DNA from: Frateuria_A sp035944355
GTDB lineage: Bacteria; Pseudomonadota; Gammaproteobacteria; Xanthomonadales; Rhodanobacteraceae
Assembly: GCF_035944355.1 (NCBI RefSeq)
Contig: NZ_DASZBH010000012.1
Location: 186,001 to 250,000 of the forward strand
Length of the DNA: 64,000 bases
Direction: 5' to 3'
Under the pieces are notes generated by a model that saw only the letters and a program-made list of their open reading frames with translations, had not been told where the DNA came from and did not search any database. Position numbers and translations under genes: made by a program. Positions 33,545 to 42,087 of the stretch are shown piece after piece. Positions within the stretch are counted from its first letter, which is position 1. Every line of letters starts with the position of its first letter.

Positions 33545-33988
33545 TTATTTGCTTCCCTTGGCCAGCGGCAGTTGCGCCTGCTGCCAGGCCAGCACGCCGC
33601 CGCCCAGGGTATAGACCTTGGTGAAGCCGGCCTTGACCAGCCGCTGCGCGGCCTTGTCCGAGCCGCGGCCGTCCTTGTCCATCACCACCACCGGCAGGTC
33701 CTTGGCCTTGGCCAGGTCCTTGTGTTCGGGATCGAACTGGCTGGGCAGCACGTGGCGCGCGCCGGGCACGTGCATCTTCTCGAAGTCGGCGCGGGCGGAC
33801 AGGTCCACCAGCAGCGGGCTCTCGCGGTTGATCAGCAGGGTGAGCCCGGCGGGCGTCAACTCCTTGTACTTGCGCAGCAGGCGGCCGAACTCCAGCGCCA
33901 CCAGCGCCAGCAGGATGACCACGAACAGCGCCGACAGCGCCAGGTGGTTGCCGACGAAGGTCGGCAGCTTGTGCAGGAAATCGTTCAT
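33545..33988 (-). CDS. Membrane-anchored rhodanese-like protein, no active-site cysteine
   Basis: A 147-residue protein with one membrane helix (~13-31) and a rhodanese domain (~45-145): PLLVDLSARADFEKMHVPGARHV, the FDPEH loop, and the closing VYTLGGGVLAWQQAQLP. The position of the catalytic cysteine loop (normally VVVYC...R) reads VVVMDKDGRGSDKAA, so the Cys is replaced. It is therefore unlikely to transfer sulfur. Similar proteins (YibN-like) often stand next to grxC-secB; here they do not. Confidence 0.85.
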   Translation of the reverse strand: MNDFLHKLPTFVGNHLALSALFVVILLALVALEFGRLLRKYKELTPAGLTLLINRESPLLVDLSARADFEKMHVPGARHVLPSQFDPEHKDLAKAKDLPVVVMDKDGRGSDKAAQRLVKAGFTKVYTLGGGVLAWQQAQLPLAKGSK

Positions 33989-34162
33989 CGGTCGCTGGCC
34001 CGGCATGTGCGCAAACCGGCGATTATCCGGGACGGTGACGACGGGCGCAAAGGTATGTCGCAGCCCCTCAGCGCCTACCTCACCGACCGAGTGCAATGAA
34101 CGTCCCAGGCTCCGTTTGCCGAGATTTGCCGCCCATCGGGTCCCGACGAGAAAGACCAGGCA

Positions 34163-34576
34163 TCAATCCTGCGTGATGTCCGGCAGGCCGCTGGTCAGCC
34201 ACCAGCGCTTCTTTTCCGGGTCGTAGCGCCAGGTTTGGTGGTCGATCACCGTGCGCTCGGCCTGCGTGTTGAGGTTGACCAGGCCGATCTGCACCACCTG
34301 GCGCACCTGGTTCTCGCCGTCGGGCACGGGGCCGGCGCCTTCGTCGTAGCCGGTCACGCGCACCTGCTGGTAGCGCGCCAGGTCCAGCGGGGTGGGCATG
34401 TGCGTCGCGCGCGCCTTGGGGTCGATGAACTGCAGCGCGCTCTGGAAATCACCCCAGCGCAAGGTGCCGGCGTAGGCATTGAGCGTGGTGATCAGCGCCT
34501 GGTTGCGCTGGTCGGTGGCGCAGCCTGCGCACAGCATGGCGGCGAGCGCGAGCAGCGGAAGCAAGTAGCGGCGCAT
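34163..34576 (-). CDS. Small lipoprotein of unknown function
   Basis: A 137-residue protein with a lipoprotein signal peptide (LALAAMLCAGC, lipobox LCAGC; Cys19). The mature part has no recognised domain; a repeated W/YQ pattern and the closing KRRWWLTSGLPDI suggest a small alpha/beta fold of the NTF2-like kind, but this is a guess. It lies between the rhodanese and the YiiD-like thioesterase, all on the minus strand. Confidence 0.75.
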   Translation of the reverse strand: MRRYLLPLLALAAMLCAGCATDQRNQALITTLNAYAGTLRWGDFQSALQFIDPKARATHMPTPLDLARYQQVRVTGYDEGAGPVPDGENQVRQVVQIGLVNLNTQAERTVIDHQTWRYDPEKKRWWLTSGLPDITQD

Positions 34577-34613
34577 GGGCTAGGGTCCCCGGATGGCGAA
34601 GCTTCATTGTGCC

Positions 34614-35108
34614 TCAAGCGCGCCGCTTGGCGACGAAGCGCGCCTGCAGCGTGGCGGCCGCGCGACACGCGTCACCCGGCACCGTGCAGAGCACCTCGAT
34701 GCGCGCCTTGCCGCGCGCGCCGAGTGTGTCGAAGAACGTGTCCCAGTCGGCGTCGTCCGCCAGCTGCGCCTGCGCCTTGAAGTCGCCCCATACCGGCTCG
34801 AGATAGCGCACGGTCGACTCGCCGACGAACACGTCGCAGTCCTCGCCACGTTCCTGCAGCTGGAGTTCCACCAGCGCCCAGCCGGCCAGCGTCATCAGGC
34901 TGGTCAGGCTGCCGCCAAAGGCGCAGCCCTTGTCGTTGACGTTGGGCGCGAGCGGCGCGGCCAGGGCGAGGCTGTCGCGCGAGTAGTGATGCAGGCGCAG
35001 GTCCATCGCGCGGGCGAGCGGAATCTTGGAGCGGATGAAGTCGAGCAGATCGACGGCGAGCTGTTGCGGATCGGTCACGAGGCGGGGCGTCGAAGGAAGG
35101 ACGGCCAT
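34614..35108 (-). CDS. YiiD C-terminal-type hotdog thioesterase
   Basis: A 164-residue protein matching the putative thioesterase domain of YiiD (C-terminal half): IPLARAMDLRLHHYS, LAAPLAPNVNDKGCAFGGSLTSLMTLAGWAL, and VFVGESTVRYLEPV. The GGS...TLAGW helix and N.K/G.FGGS loop correspond to the catalytic region. Substrate unknown. Divergent from hemD with only ~45 bases between the starts, so their promoters overlap. Confidence 0.85.
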   Translation of the reverse strand: MAVLPSTPRLVTDPQQLAVDLLDFIRSKIPLARAMDLRLHHYSRDSLALAAPLAPNVNDKGCAFGGSLTSLMTLAGWALVELQLQERGEDCDVFVGESTVRYLEPVWGDFKAQAQLADDADWDTFFDTLGARGKARIEVLCTVPGDACRAAATLQARFVAKRRA

Positions 35109-35153
35109 TGTAGCGGGCTACACTGGCGTCCTCTTTCCGCAGGAGCCCAAGCA

Positions 35154-35909
35154 GTGGCGCATGCCCGCACCGAGGAACTGAGGGGCCGGACGATCGTGAT
35201 CACCCGGCCTGCCGGCACCGGCTCGGCGTTCGCGCGCCAGGTGCGCGCGCACGGCGGCCTGCCGCTGCTGCTGCCCGGACTGGCGCTGCGCGCGGCGGCA
35301 GACGAAGCGCTTGCAGGCGCGCAATTGCGCGAAGCGCTGCGTTGCGATCCGTTGCTGCTGTTCACCAGTCCGGCCGCGGTGCGCTTCTCGGCGGCGCTGG
35401 CGCCGCTGCGCACGCGCGCGACGGTGCTGGCGGTCGGGCAGGGCACGGCCGCCGCGCTGCGCCGGCATGGCCTCGCCGTGCAGGCGCCCACCCGGCGGCA
35501 GGACAGCGAGGGCCTGCTCGACCTGCCCGCGCTGCGCGACGTGCGCGGACGTGGCGTCGCGCTGGTCGGCGCGGCCGGCGGGCGTGGCCTGCTGCAGCAG
35601 CGGCTGGTCGAGGGCGGCGCGCGATTGCGCGAAGTGCAGGTGTACCGGCGCGCCGCGCCACGGCTGGACCGCCGCCATGTCGAAGCGGCGGCGCAGCTGC
35701 CGACCAGCGCCCGCGTGCTGTTCTCCAGCGCGCAGGCGCTGGCGAACCTGCGCGAAGGTCTGCCGGCGCCGGCCTGGGCGCGCCTGTGCAGGGCCGTCGC
35801 GGTCGCCAGCAGCGAACGCCTGGAAGCCGCCGCCCGCGAAGCCGGTTTCGGCCGCGTCCGCCGCGCGGCTTCGGCGATGATCGCCGATCTGCTCGCCGCG
35901 GCACGCTGA
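35154..35909 (+). CDS. hemD: Uroporphyrinogen-III synthase
   Basis: A 251-residue HemD. The family is poorly conserved, but the frame shows TIVITRPAGTGSAFARQVRAHGG at the N-terminus, LLFTSPAAVRFSAAL, VGQGTAAALRRHG, LVGAAGGRGLLQQRLVEGGA and VLFSSAQALANL. It starts with GTG at 35154; AGGAG at 35141-35145 supports this. The enzyme closes and inverts the D ring of hydroxymethylbilane. hemC, which usually precedes it, is not here; hemX follows after 101 bases. Confidence 0.92.
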   Translation: MAHARTEELRGRTIVITRPAGTGSAFARQVRAHGGLPLLLPGLALRAAADEALAGAQLREALRCDPLLLFTSPAAVRFSAALAPLRTRATVLAVGQGTAAALRRHGLAVQAPTRRQDSEGLLDLPALRDVRGRGVALVGAAGGRGLLQQRLVEGGARLREVQVYRRAAPRLDRRHVEAAAQLPTSARVLFSSAQALANLREGLPAPAWARLCRAVAVASSERLEAAAREAGFGRVRRAASAMIADLLAAAR

Positions 35910-36010
35910 GACGCGGCGCGGGCGACCGATGCCCGCGCGAGCGGGGCGCCGCGGTCCGGCTTCACGCCTGCCATGCGAAGCCCCGCATGCGGGCTGCTAG
36001 CATGACGCGC

Positions 36011-37120
36011 ATGAGCCAAGACGACCTCGACGCCGATCGTCCCGCCGCGCCGGCTCCGGCCGCCGCGCCCGCCCCCCGCCGCCCCGTGCCTGCGAGCGCG
36101 CCGCGCCGCGGCGGCGCGCTCGCGCTGGCCCTGCTGCTGGCCCTGCTCGCGCTGGTGCTGGCCGGTTACGTGGCCTGGCGCCAGTGGCAGCAGGCGCAGG
36201 GCACGGCCAGCGACAGCCGCACGCTCAACGGCCTGGACGAGCGCGTCGGCCATCTGGAAAGCACGCTCGCCGGCATGGGCGACGAACGCACTCTGCTGCG
36301 CCAGCGCCTGGGCGACGCCGAGCAGGTGAACCGCGGCCTGCGCGAGGAACTGCTGGGCCAGTCCGAGCGCCTGCGCAATCTCGAGGACGCGGTCGCCAAG
36401 CTCTCGGAAAAGAGCCTGTCCGGCCACGACGCCATGCTGCTGGACGAGACCGAAACGCTGCTGCGCATGGGCCAGCAACGCTACGCGCTGTTCCATGACG
36501 CGCAAGGCGCCGCGGCCGCCTACGGGCTGGCCGACCAGGCGCTGGCGGCGGTCAACGACGGCGCCTTCTCCGGCGTGCGCCAGAGCATCGCCGCCGAGCG
36601 CGAGGCGCTGGAGCAAAGCCAGCCGCGCACGAACGCCATCGATACCCTGCAGCAGTTGCGCGGGACGCTGCAGACGCTGCCGCTCAAGCCGCAGGACATG
36701 CCGGCCGCCAGCGCCAGTCCCGGCGCCTGGGAGCGCATCCGCCATGCCTTGGCGAGCTTGGTCAGCGTGCAGCGCGACAGCGGTGCGCCGCTGGCGGTCG
36801 CCGACGCGCGCTTCGCCCGCGAGCTGACCGCGCTGGATCTGGCGCAGGCCCAGGCCGCGCTGCTGGCGGCCGACGTCGAGGCGACGCACGCGGCGATCGC
36901 GCGCGCGCAGGCGGCCCTGGCCGCGCAGTTCGACACCGCCGACGCGGCGGTCGCGCACGTGCAGGCACAGCTGGCCGCGCTGGCGCAGTCGCTCAAGCCG
37001 ACCGCCCCGGTGCAGCTGGGCGCCGCGCTGACCGAACTGCGCAACCTGCGCGCGGTGCACGCGCTCAAGGCGGTCGACGCCGCGCCCGCGCGCGCCGCCA
37101 GCACGGGGCGCCGACCGTGA
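36011..37120 (+). CDS. hemX: HemX-like membrane protein
   Basis: A 369-residue protein in the hemD-hemX-hemY context. It has an alanine/proline-rich cytoplasmic N-terminus (PAAPAPAAAPAPRRP), one membrane helix (~38-58) and a long periplasmic coiled-coil part (LDERVGHLESTLAGMGDERT and following heptads). The molecular role of HemX is not settled; it is sometimes annotated as a uroporphyrinogen methyltransferase, but no such motif is visible. An ATG at 36002 is an equally possible start. The stop overlaps the GTG of hemY. Confidence 0.88.
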   Translation: MSQDDLDADRPAAPAPAAAPAPRRPVPASAPRRGGALALALLLALLALVLAGYVAWRQWQQAQGTASDSRTLNGLDERVGHLESTLAGMGDERTLLRQRLGDAEQVNRGLREELLGQSERLRNLEDAVAKLSEKSLSGHDAMLLDETETLLRMGQQRYALFHDAQGAAAAYGLADQALAAVNDGAFSGVRQSIAAEREALEQSQPRTNAIDTLQQLRGTLQTLPLKPQDMPAASASPGAWERIRHALASLVSVQRDSGAPLAVADARFARELTALDLAQAQAALLAADVEATHAAIARAQAALAAQFDTADAAVAHVQAQLAALAQSLKPTAPVQLGAALTELRNLRAVHALKAVDAAPARAASTGRRP

Positions 37121-38373
37121 AGCTGTGGCGCTGGCTGTTGCTGCTGATCATCGTGGCGGCGCTCGCCGCGTTCGGCTGGCACGGGGTCGCCGACGACCCC
37201 GGCTACGTGCTGGTGCGCCTGCGCGGCTGGCGCGTGGAGACCACCGTGGTGGTCGCGCTGGTGATCGTGCTGCTGGCCTGGGCCGTTCTCACCGGCCTGT
37301 GGCGCCTGCTGCGCTGGCCCTTCGGCGCGATGACGCGGCGGCACCGGCGGATCAGCCGCCAGCGCCTGGACAGCGGCCTGGTCGCGCTGATGGAAGGCCG
37401 CCACGGCGATGCGGAGCGTGACCTGGAACGCGCCGCGCGCCTGGACGCGCTGCGCGGCCCGGCCCTGCTCGCTTCGGCCGAAGCGGCCTCCCGCCGCGGT
37501 GAACCGGCGCGCGCGCTGGAGGCGCTCAACCGCGCCGGCCAGGTCGCGCCGCAGGCGGCCCGCGTGGTGCGCGCCCGCGTGCTGCGCCGCGACGGCAAGC
37601 CGGCCGAAGCGCTCGCACTGCTCACGCCGGAGGCCGACAGCGGCAGCCTGACGCCCGGCGGCTGGTACGAACTGGCGCTGGCCGCGCTCGCCACCGGGGA
37701 TCCGCGCCGCGCCATGACCGCATTGGAGCCGCTGCAGAAAAGCGGCGCGCTGGGCACGCAGCGCTACGCCGCGCTGGAAGCGCAGGTGCTCGTCGCCGCG
37801 ATCGACGCCGCGCCGGACGGCCAGGCGCTCAACGCGCTGTGGTCGCAGCTGGGCAAGGGCCAGCGCCGCGCGGGCGCCGTCGTCGACGCCTATGCCCGCC
37901 GCGCCGCCGCCTTCGGGCTGGTGCTGCCGGCGATGGACGAACTCGAATCGGCGCTGCGCCGCGAATGGTCCTCGCAGCTGGCGCAGACCTGGGGTGCGCT
38001 CGGCGGCGACGACCTCGACGCCCGCCTGCGCCGCGCCGAAGCCTGGCTCGACGCCCACCCCAACGACCCGGGCCTGCTGCTCGCGCTCGGCCGCATGTGC
38101 GTACGCCAGCAACTGTGGGGCAAGGCGCGCGGCTACCTCGAGCGCTCGCTCGCCATCGCCCCCAGCCCCGGCGCGTGGGAAGCGCTGGGCGATACCTGCG
38201 TCGGCCAGGGCGACATCCCGCTCGCCCAGCGCTGCTACCGCAATGCGCTGGCGCTCACCCGCGGCGAGGCCGCCGTCGAGTTGCCCCGCGAGAGCCGCCT
38301 GTCGCATCCGGACACGCGTTCGCTGGCGGTGGAAGAGCGCGACCAGCACGGCGTGCCGAGGCTGCGCGAGTAG
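37117..38373 (+). CDS. hemY: HemY-like TPR membrane protein
   Basis: A 418-residue protein with two N-terminal membrane helices (~5-20 and 42-65), then about eight helix-turn-helix repeats of TPR type (RAARLDALRGPALLASAEAA, GWYELALAALATGDPRRA). This is the proteobacterial HemY found after hemX in the haem operon. It is not the Gram-positive protoporphyrinogen oxidase of the same name. GTG start overlapping the hemX stop by 4 bases (GTGA). Confidence 0.9.
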   Translation: MKLWRWLLLLIIVAALAAFGWHGVADDPGYVLVRLRGWRVETTVVVALVIVLLAWAVLTGLWRLLRWPFGAMTRRHRRISRQRLDSGLVALMEGRHGDAERDLERAARLDALRGPALLASAEAASRRGEPARALEALNRAGQVAPQAARVVRARVLRRDGKPAEALALLTPEADSGSLTPGGWYELALAALATGDPRRAMTALEPLQKSGALGTQRYAALEAQVLVAAIDAAPDGQALNALWSQLGKGQRRAGAVVDAYARRAAAFGLVLPAMDELESALRREWSSQLAQTWGALGGDDLDARLRRAEAWLDAHPNDPGLLLALGRMCVRQQLWGKARGYLERSLAIAPSPGAWEALGDTCVGQGDIPLAQRCYRNALALTRGEAAVELPRESRLSHPDTRSLAVEERDQHGVPRLRE

Positions 38374-38405
38374 CGCGGCCGTCCGGCCATTCCGCCTCGG
38401 CACGG

Positions 38406-38936
38406 CTAGCCCATCGGCGCATCCGCCACGGGCCGCGCCATGATCAGGTCGCGCTGCGGATCGCTGCCCAGCGCGAACACGTGATCGCCCACCGGAACGA
38501 ACCCGGACTTGCGGTAGAACGCGATCGCCCGCGGGTTGTGCTCCCAGACGCCCAGCCAGACGACGTCCGAACCGCGCGTCCGCATCGTCTCGATGCAGGC
38601 GCGCATGAGCTCCTGCGCCACGCCCCGGCCGTACCAATCGCGGGCGACGTACAGCCGCTGGATTTCCCCCGGTGCCCGTGCCGCCACGCAGCCGGGCGCA
38701 TCCGGCCAGCGAAGCTGCGCGAAGCCGGCCAACTGCCCGTCCTGCTCACCGAGCAGGGTCACCCTCGCCGGATCGGCGATTTCGCGCGCCTGGATCGCCT
38801 CGCCGTAGCTGTCGCGGCAATGCAGGTCCATGTCCGCGGCGGTATTCGCGGAGCCGAAGGTGTCGCGGAAGCTTGCCTCGGCGAGCCGCGAGAGGGCCAG
38901 GGCATCGGCTGGGTTGGCCTTGCGTATCGTGATCAC
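38406..38936 (-). CDS. GNAT family N-acetyltransferase
   Basis: A ~176-residue acetyltransferase. It has the GNAT acetyl-CoA motif RLYVARDWYGRGVAQELMRA (Q/RxxGxG/A type), WLGVWEHNPRAIAFYRKSGF and an N-terminal ITIRKANPADALALSRL. Target unknown. The GTG start at 38936 puts the conserved ITIRKA at the N-terminus; an ATG at 38999 is possible. Convergent with hemY. Confidence 0.83.
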   Translation of the reverse strand: MITIRKANPADALALSRLAEASFRDTFGSANTAADMDLHCRDSYGEAIQAREIADPARVTLLGEQDGQLAGFAQLRWPDAPGCVAARAPGEIQRLYVARDWYGRGVAQELMRACIETMRTRGSDVVWLGVWEHNPRAIAFYRKSGFVPVGDHVFALGSDPQRDLIMARPVADAPMG

Positions 38937-39213
38937 GGGTGGTCCAGGTGGTCTGGTGAGCGGGTCTTTAGCGCGGATGCGAGGACCTGCGCCAGCCATC
39001 CGCGTGCCGGGCCGATCGGTCAGCCTTCCTTGTCGAGCGATAAGCGAACGGCCTGTTCCTCGCCAGGCGCATGACTGGGTGAACCCTGTCAGTAGCGTTT
39101 AGAGCGCAGAGCGCCGCGGAACGCAACCAAAGACGAATAGGACGGCCGAGTACGGCAGCGCCGGCTCCGAATGCGCCGCGGCGGGTGACTTCGGATATAT
39201 GGGTGACGCCGCC

Positions 39214-41535
39214 CTACAGCGGCGTGAGGTTGGCGTAGGCCGCCACCAGCCATTTGCTGCCGGCGCCTTCGAAGTTGACGTGCAGGCGCGTGTGCGCGCC
39301 GCTGCCCTCGGCGCTGATCACCACGCCTTCGCCGAAGCTCGGGTGGCTCACGCGCTGGCCGAGCTTGATCGGCAAGTCTTCCTGCAAGGAGGTGGCTGCC
39401 GTGTGGCGGCCGCCGTAGAGCGGGCGGCTGACCTGCACGCGCGGGCGCACCTCGTCGATCAGCTCGGGCGGCATCTCGGCGAGGAAGCGCGAGGGGCGCG
39501 CGAGCATCTCGGTGCCGTGCATGCGGCGCGATTCGGCGTGGGTGACGACCAGCCGCTCGCGTGCGCGGGTGATGCCGACGTAGGCCAGGCGGCGTTCCTC
39601 CTCCAGCCGGCTCTCGTCCTCGGTGGAGCGCTGGCTGGGAAACAGACCTTCCTCCATGCCGACCAGGAACACCAGCGGGAACTCCAGGCCCTTGGCCGAA
39701 TGCAACGTCATCAGCTGCACGCAGTCGTCCCAGGCCTCGCCCTGGCCTTCGCCGGCCTCGAGCGCGGCGTGCGACAGGAACGCGGAAAGTTCGTTGAGGC
39801 CCGCCTCGATGTCTTCCGGCGTCATGGCGAAGCGGCTGGCGACGTTGACCAGTTCGTCCAGGTTCTCCACGCGCGCCTCGCCGTTGCCGCGGCTGTCCTT
39901 CTCATAGTGGTCGCGCAGCCCGGTATGGGTGATGGCGTGGTCGACCTGTTCGGCCAGCGTCAGGCTCTCGTGATGCCGAGCCCTCTCCCCCGAGTGAGAA
40001 GAAGGATGGGGGAGAGGGTTGGGTGAGGGGCTGGGCTGGCCTGAAATCTCCGCTACGGGCAGCCCCTCACCCCAGCCCTCTCCCCCATCCTCGATAAAGG
40101 ACGGGGGAGAGGGAGCAAAGTCGCGGGCCATCTGGTCGATCAGGGACAGGAAGCCTTTCACCGCGTTCTTCGCGCGGCCGGCCAGCTCGCGCCCGTCGGT
40201 GAGCTCGCCCAGCGCCGCCTCCCACAGCGAGCTGCCTTCGGACCGCGCGCGCCGGCGCAGCACGTCCAGCGTGCGGTCGCCGATGCCGCGCGGCGGCGTG
40301 TTCACGGCGCGCTCGAAGGCGGCGTCGTCGTGGCGGTTGGCGTTCAGGCGCAGGTAGGCCAGCGCATCCTTGATCTCGGCGCGTTCGAAGAAGCGCAGGC
40401 CGCCGTACACGCGGTAAGGAATGCTGCGCTGGCTGAGCTGTTCCTCGAAGTTGCGCGACTGTGCGTTGGAGCGGTAGAGGATCGCGCAATCTTTCGCATT
40501 GCCGTGCTCGGCGACGTACTCGCGGATGCGCTCGATGACGAAACGCGCCTCGTCCTGCTCGTTGTAGGCGGCGTACAAGGCGATGCGCTCGCCGGCTTCG
40601 CCCGCGGTCCACAACTGCTTGCCAAGACGTCCGCCGTTGCGCGCGATCACGCTGTTGGCGGCCTTGAGGATGGTGGCGGTGGAGCGGTAGTTCTGCTCCA
40701 GCTTGATCGTGCGGGCGCCGGGAAAATCACGCAGGAACTGCTGCATGTTCTCCACCCTGGCGCCACGCCAGCCGTAGATCGACTGGTCGTCGTCGCCCAC
40801 GGCGAAGACTTTGCCCACGTTGCCGGCCAGCACGCGGATCCACGCGTACTGCAGCGCGTTGGTGTCCTGGAACTCGTCGATCAGCAGATGCCGCCAGCGA
40901 TTCTGGTAATGCTCCAGCACGGCCGGGTTGGAAAGCCACAGCTCGTGCGCACGCAGCAGCAGCTCGGCGAAGTCGACCAGGCCGGCGCGGCGGCAGGCCT
41001 CCTCGTAGGCGGCGTAGATCTGCACCAGCGTGCGGGTGACCGGGTGGTTGCCGTGCTCGATGGCGTCCGGGCGCTTGCCCTCGTCCTTCCAGCCGTTGAT
41101 CTGCCAGGTCGCCTGGCGCGGCGGGAAGCGCGCCTCGTCGAGGCCCAGCCCGGCCACCACGCGCTTGACCAGCCTCTGCTGGTCGTCGGCGTCGAGGATC
41201 TGGAAGCCTTCCGGCAGCCCCGCCTCGCGCCAGTGCCGGCGCAGCAGGCGGTGGGCGATGCCGTGGAAGGTGCCCACGGTGAGGCCGGTGGTGCCGCCGG
41301 GAATCAGCGACTCCAGCCGCGCGCGCATTTCGCCGGCGGCCTTGTTGGTGAAGGTGACCGCCAGGATGGCCCACGGCGGCACGCGCTCGACCTGGGTCAG
41401 CCAGCCGATGCGGTGGGTCAGTACGCGGGTCTTGCCGGAACCGGCGCCGGCCAGGACGAGGTAGTGGCCGGGCGGGGCGCAGACGGCTTCGCGCTGCGCG
41501 TCGTTCAACGAGTCGATCAAATACGAAACATCCAT
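39214..41535 (-). CDS. uvrD: DNA helicase II with an inserted repeat-encoded segment
   Basis: A 773-residue UvrD, about 45 longer than usual. Seen in order: MDVSYLIDSLNDAQREAV start, Walker A LAGAGSGKTRVL, TFTNKAA, VGTFHG, Walker B LLIDEFQDTN, GDDDQSIYGWRGA, EQNYRST and the C-terminal VMTLHSAKGLEF-like motif (LMTLHSAKGLEFPLVFLVG). The helicase acts in mismatch and excision repair and removes RecA. Residues ~474-519 (bases 40116-39979) are Pro/Ser/Gly-rich and derive from a palindromic repeat; they match nothing in the family. All helicase motifs remain in frame on both sides. Confidence 0.95.
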   Translation of the reverse strand: MDVSYLIDSLNDAQREAVCAPPGHYLVLAGAGSGKTRVLTHRIGWLTQVERVPPWAILAVTFTNKAAGEMRARLESLIPGGTTGLTVGTFHGIAHRLLRRHWREAGLPEGFQILDADDQQRLVKRVVAGLGLDEARFPPRQATWQINGWKDEGKRPDAIEHGNHPVTRTLVQIYAAYEEACRRAGLVDFAELLLRAHELWLSNPAVLEHYQNRWRHLLIDEFQDTNALQYAWIRVLAGNVGKVFAVGDDDQSIYGWRGARVENMQQFLRDFPGARTIKLEQNYRSTATILKAANSVIARNGGRLGKQLWTAGEAGERIALYAAYNEQDEARFVIERIREYVAEHGNAKDCAILYRSNAQSRNFEEQLSQRSIPYRVYGGLRFFERAEIKDALAYLRLNANRHDDAAFERAVNTPPRGIGDRTLDVLRRRARSEGSSLWEAALGELTDGRELAGRAKNAVKGFLSLIDQMARDFAPSPPSFIEDGGEGWGEGLPVAEISGQPSPSPNPLPHPSSHSGERARHHESLTLAEQVDHAITHTGLRDHYEKDSRGNGEARVENLDELVNVASRFAMTPEDIEAGLNELSAFLSHAALEAGEGQGEAWDDCVQLMTLHSAKGLEFPLVFLVGMEEGLFPSQRSTEDESRLEEERRLAYVGITRARERLVVTHAESRRMHGTEMLARPSRFLAEMPPELIDEVRPRVQVSRPLYGGRHTAATSLQEDLPIKLGQRVSHPSFGEGVVISAEGSGAHTRLHVNFEGAGSKWLVAAYANLTPL
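39979..40116. repeat. Composite REP/BIME-like element inside uvrD
   Basis: Two palindromes in opposite orientation. Unit 1: CCCTCTCCCCC (39981-39991) pairs with GGGGGAGAGGG (40008-40018), tail TTGGGTGAGGGGCTGGG. Unit 2: AGCCCCTCACCCCA then CCCTCTCCCCC (40076-40086) pairing with GGGGGAGAGGG (40103-40113). The units are separated by ~25 bases. Translated on the minus strand it gives a Pro/Ser/Gly-rich insert without a stop codon. It shares its core with copies at 26.6, 42.1, 47.1 and 60.9 kb. Confidence 0.88.
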
Positions 41536-41591
41536 CCACCGATTGTACCGGTGCATGTCAACCGCGCCGCGCGAACGCAGCGCGGCGAAGC

Positions 41592-41810
41592 TCAACCTTT
41601 CTTCGCGAAGCCGCCGATGGCCAGCAGGCCGCCCACCACGATGCCGGCGATGCCCAGCCATTGCGGCACGGCCTTCTCGTGGGTGGCTTCGATCCTGGCC
41701 GGACCCAACTGCGCCACGGTGTCGGTCTGCCTGTAGGTGCCTTTGCCCAGGGTCACCCAGATGCCCGCGACCAACAGGACGATACCGACGATGACGAGTC
41801 CTGCACGCAT
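41592..41810 (-). CDS. Small two-helix membrane protein (DUF3185-like)
   Basis: A 72-residue protein with two membrane helices (~3-19 and 50-68) around a polar loop containing KGTYRQTDTVAQLGPARIEAT. The pattern resembles small DUF3185-type inner-membrane proteins, but I cannot confirm the family. GGAGAGAG lies upstream of the chosen ATG at 41810, which supports the start. Function unknown. Confidence 0.7.
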   Translation of the reverse strand: MRAGLVIVGIVLLVAGIWVTLGKGTYRQTDTVAQLGPARIEATHEKAVPQWLGIAGIVVGGLLAIGGFAKKG

Positions 41811-41867
41811 GCGCTCTCTCCCCTCGTTGAGTTGCCCGAGCATAGCGGGCCCGGCCGTGAACGGGCG

Positions 41868-41904
41868 AAAAAAAGCCCCGAAGGCTAGGGGGAACCTTCG
41901 GGGC
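41868..41904 (-). terminator. Rho-independent terminator downstream of polA
   Basis: On the minus strand a 10-base perfect stem (GCCCCGAAGG with CCTTCGGGGC, 10-base loop) is followed by seven T residues. It lies ~320 bases after the polA stop and just before the small membrane protein gene, so it should end polA transcription. Confidence 0.85.
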
Positions 41905-42087
41905 CGGGGATGGATGCGAAGCCCAGGGGAGAGGTTCGCATCCTAGTGACCCGCTCAGGGAGGTGGACGGGTCGCGGATGCCGTTGCGTGCATCCGAAAC
42001 CTTGGATGCGGATAGGGGAGGAAAGTTTCAAGGACAGCGTTCGAAATGTCCGGAACAGGTCAGGATCCGTTCATCCGCACGATCCTG

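Noticed and set aside
39000..39213. tRNA or small RNA gene between the acetyltransferase and uvrD
   Set aside because: No cloverleaf, T-loop or terminator can be built; I see nothing definite there.
39979..40116. The uvrD insert as an intein
   Set aside because: It is far too short, and has no splicing motifs or flanking Cys/Ser-His-Asn residues; its DNA is a palindromic repeat.
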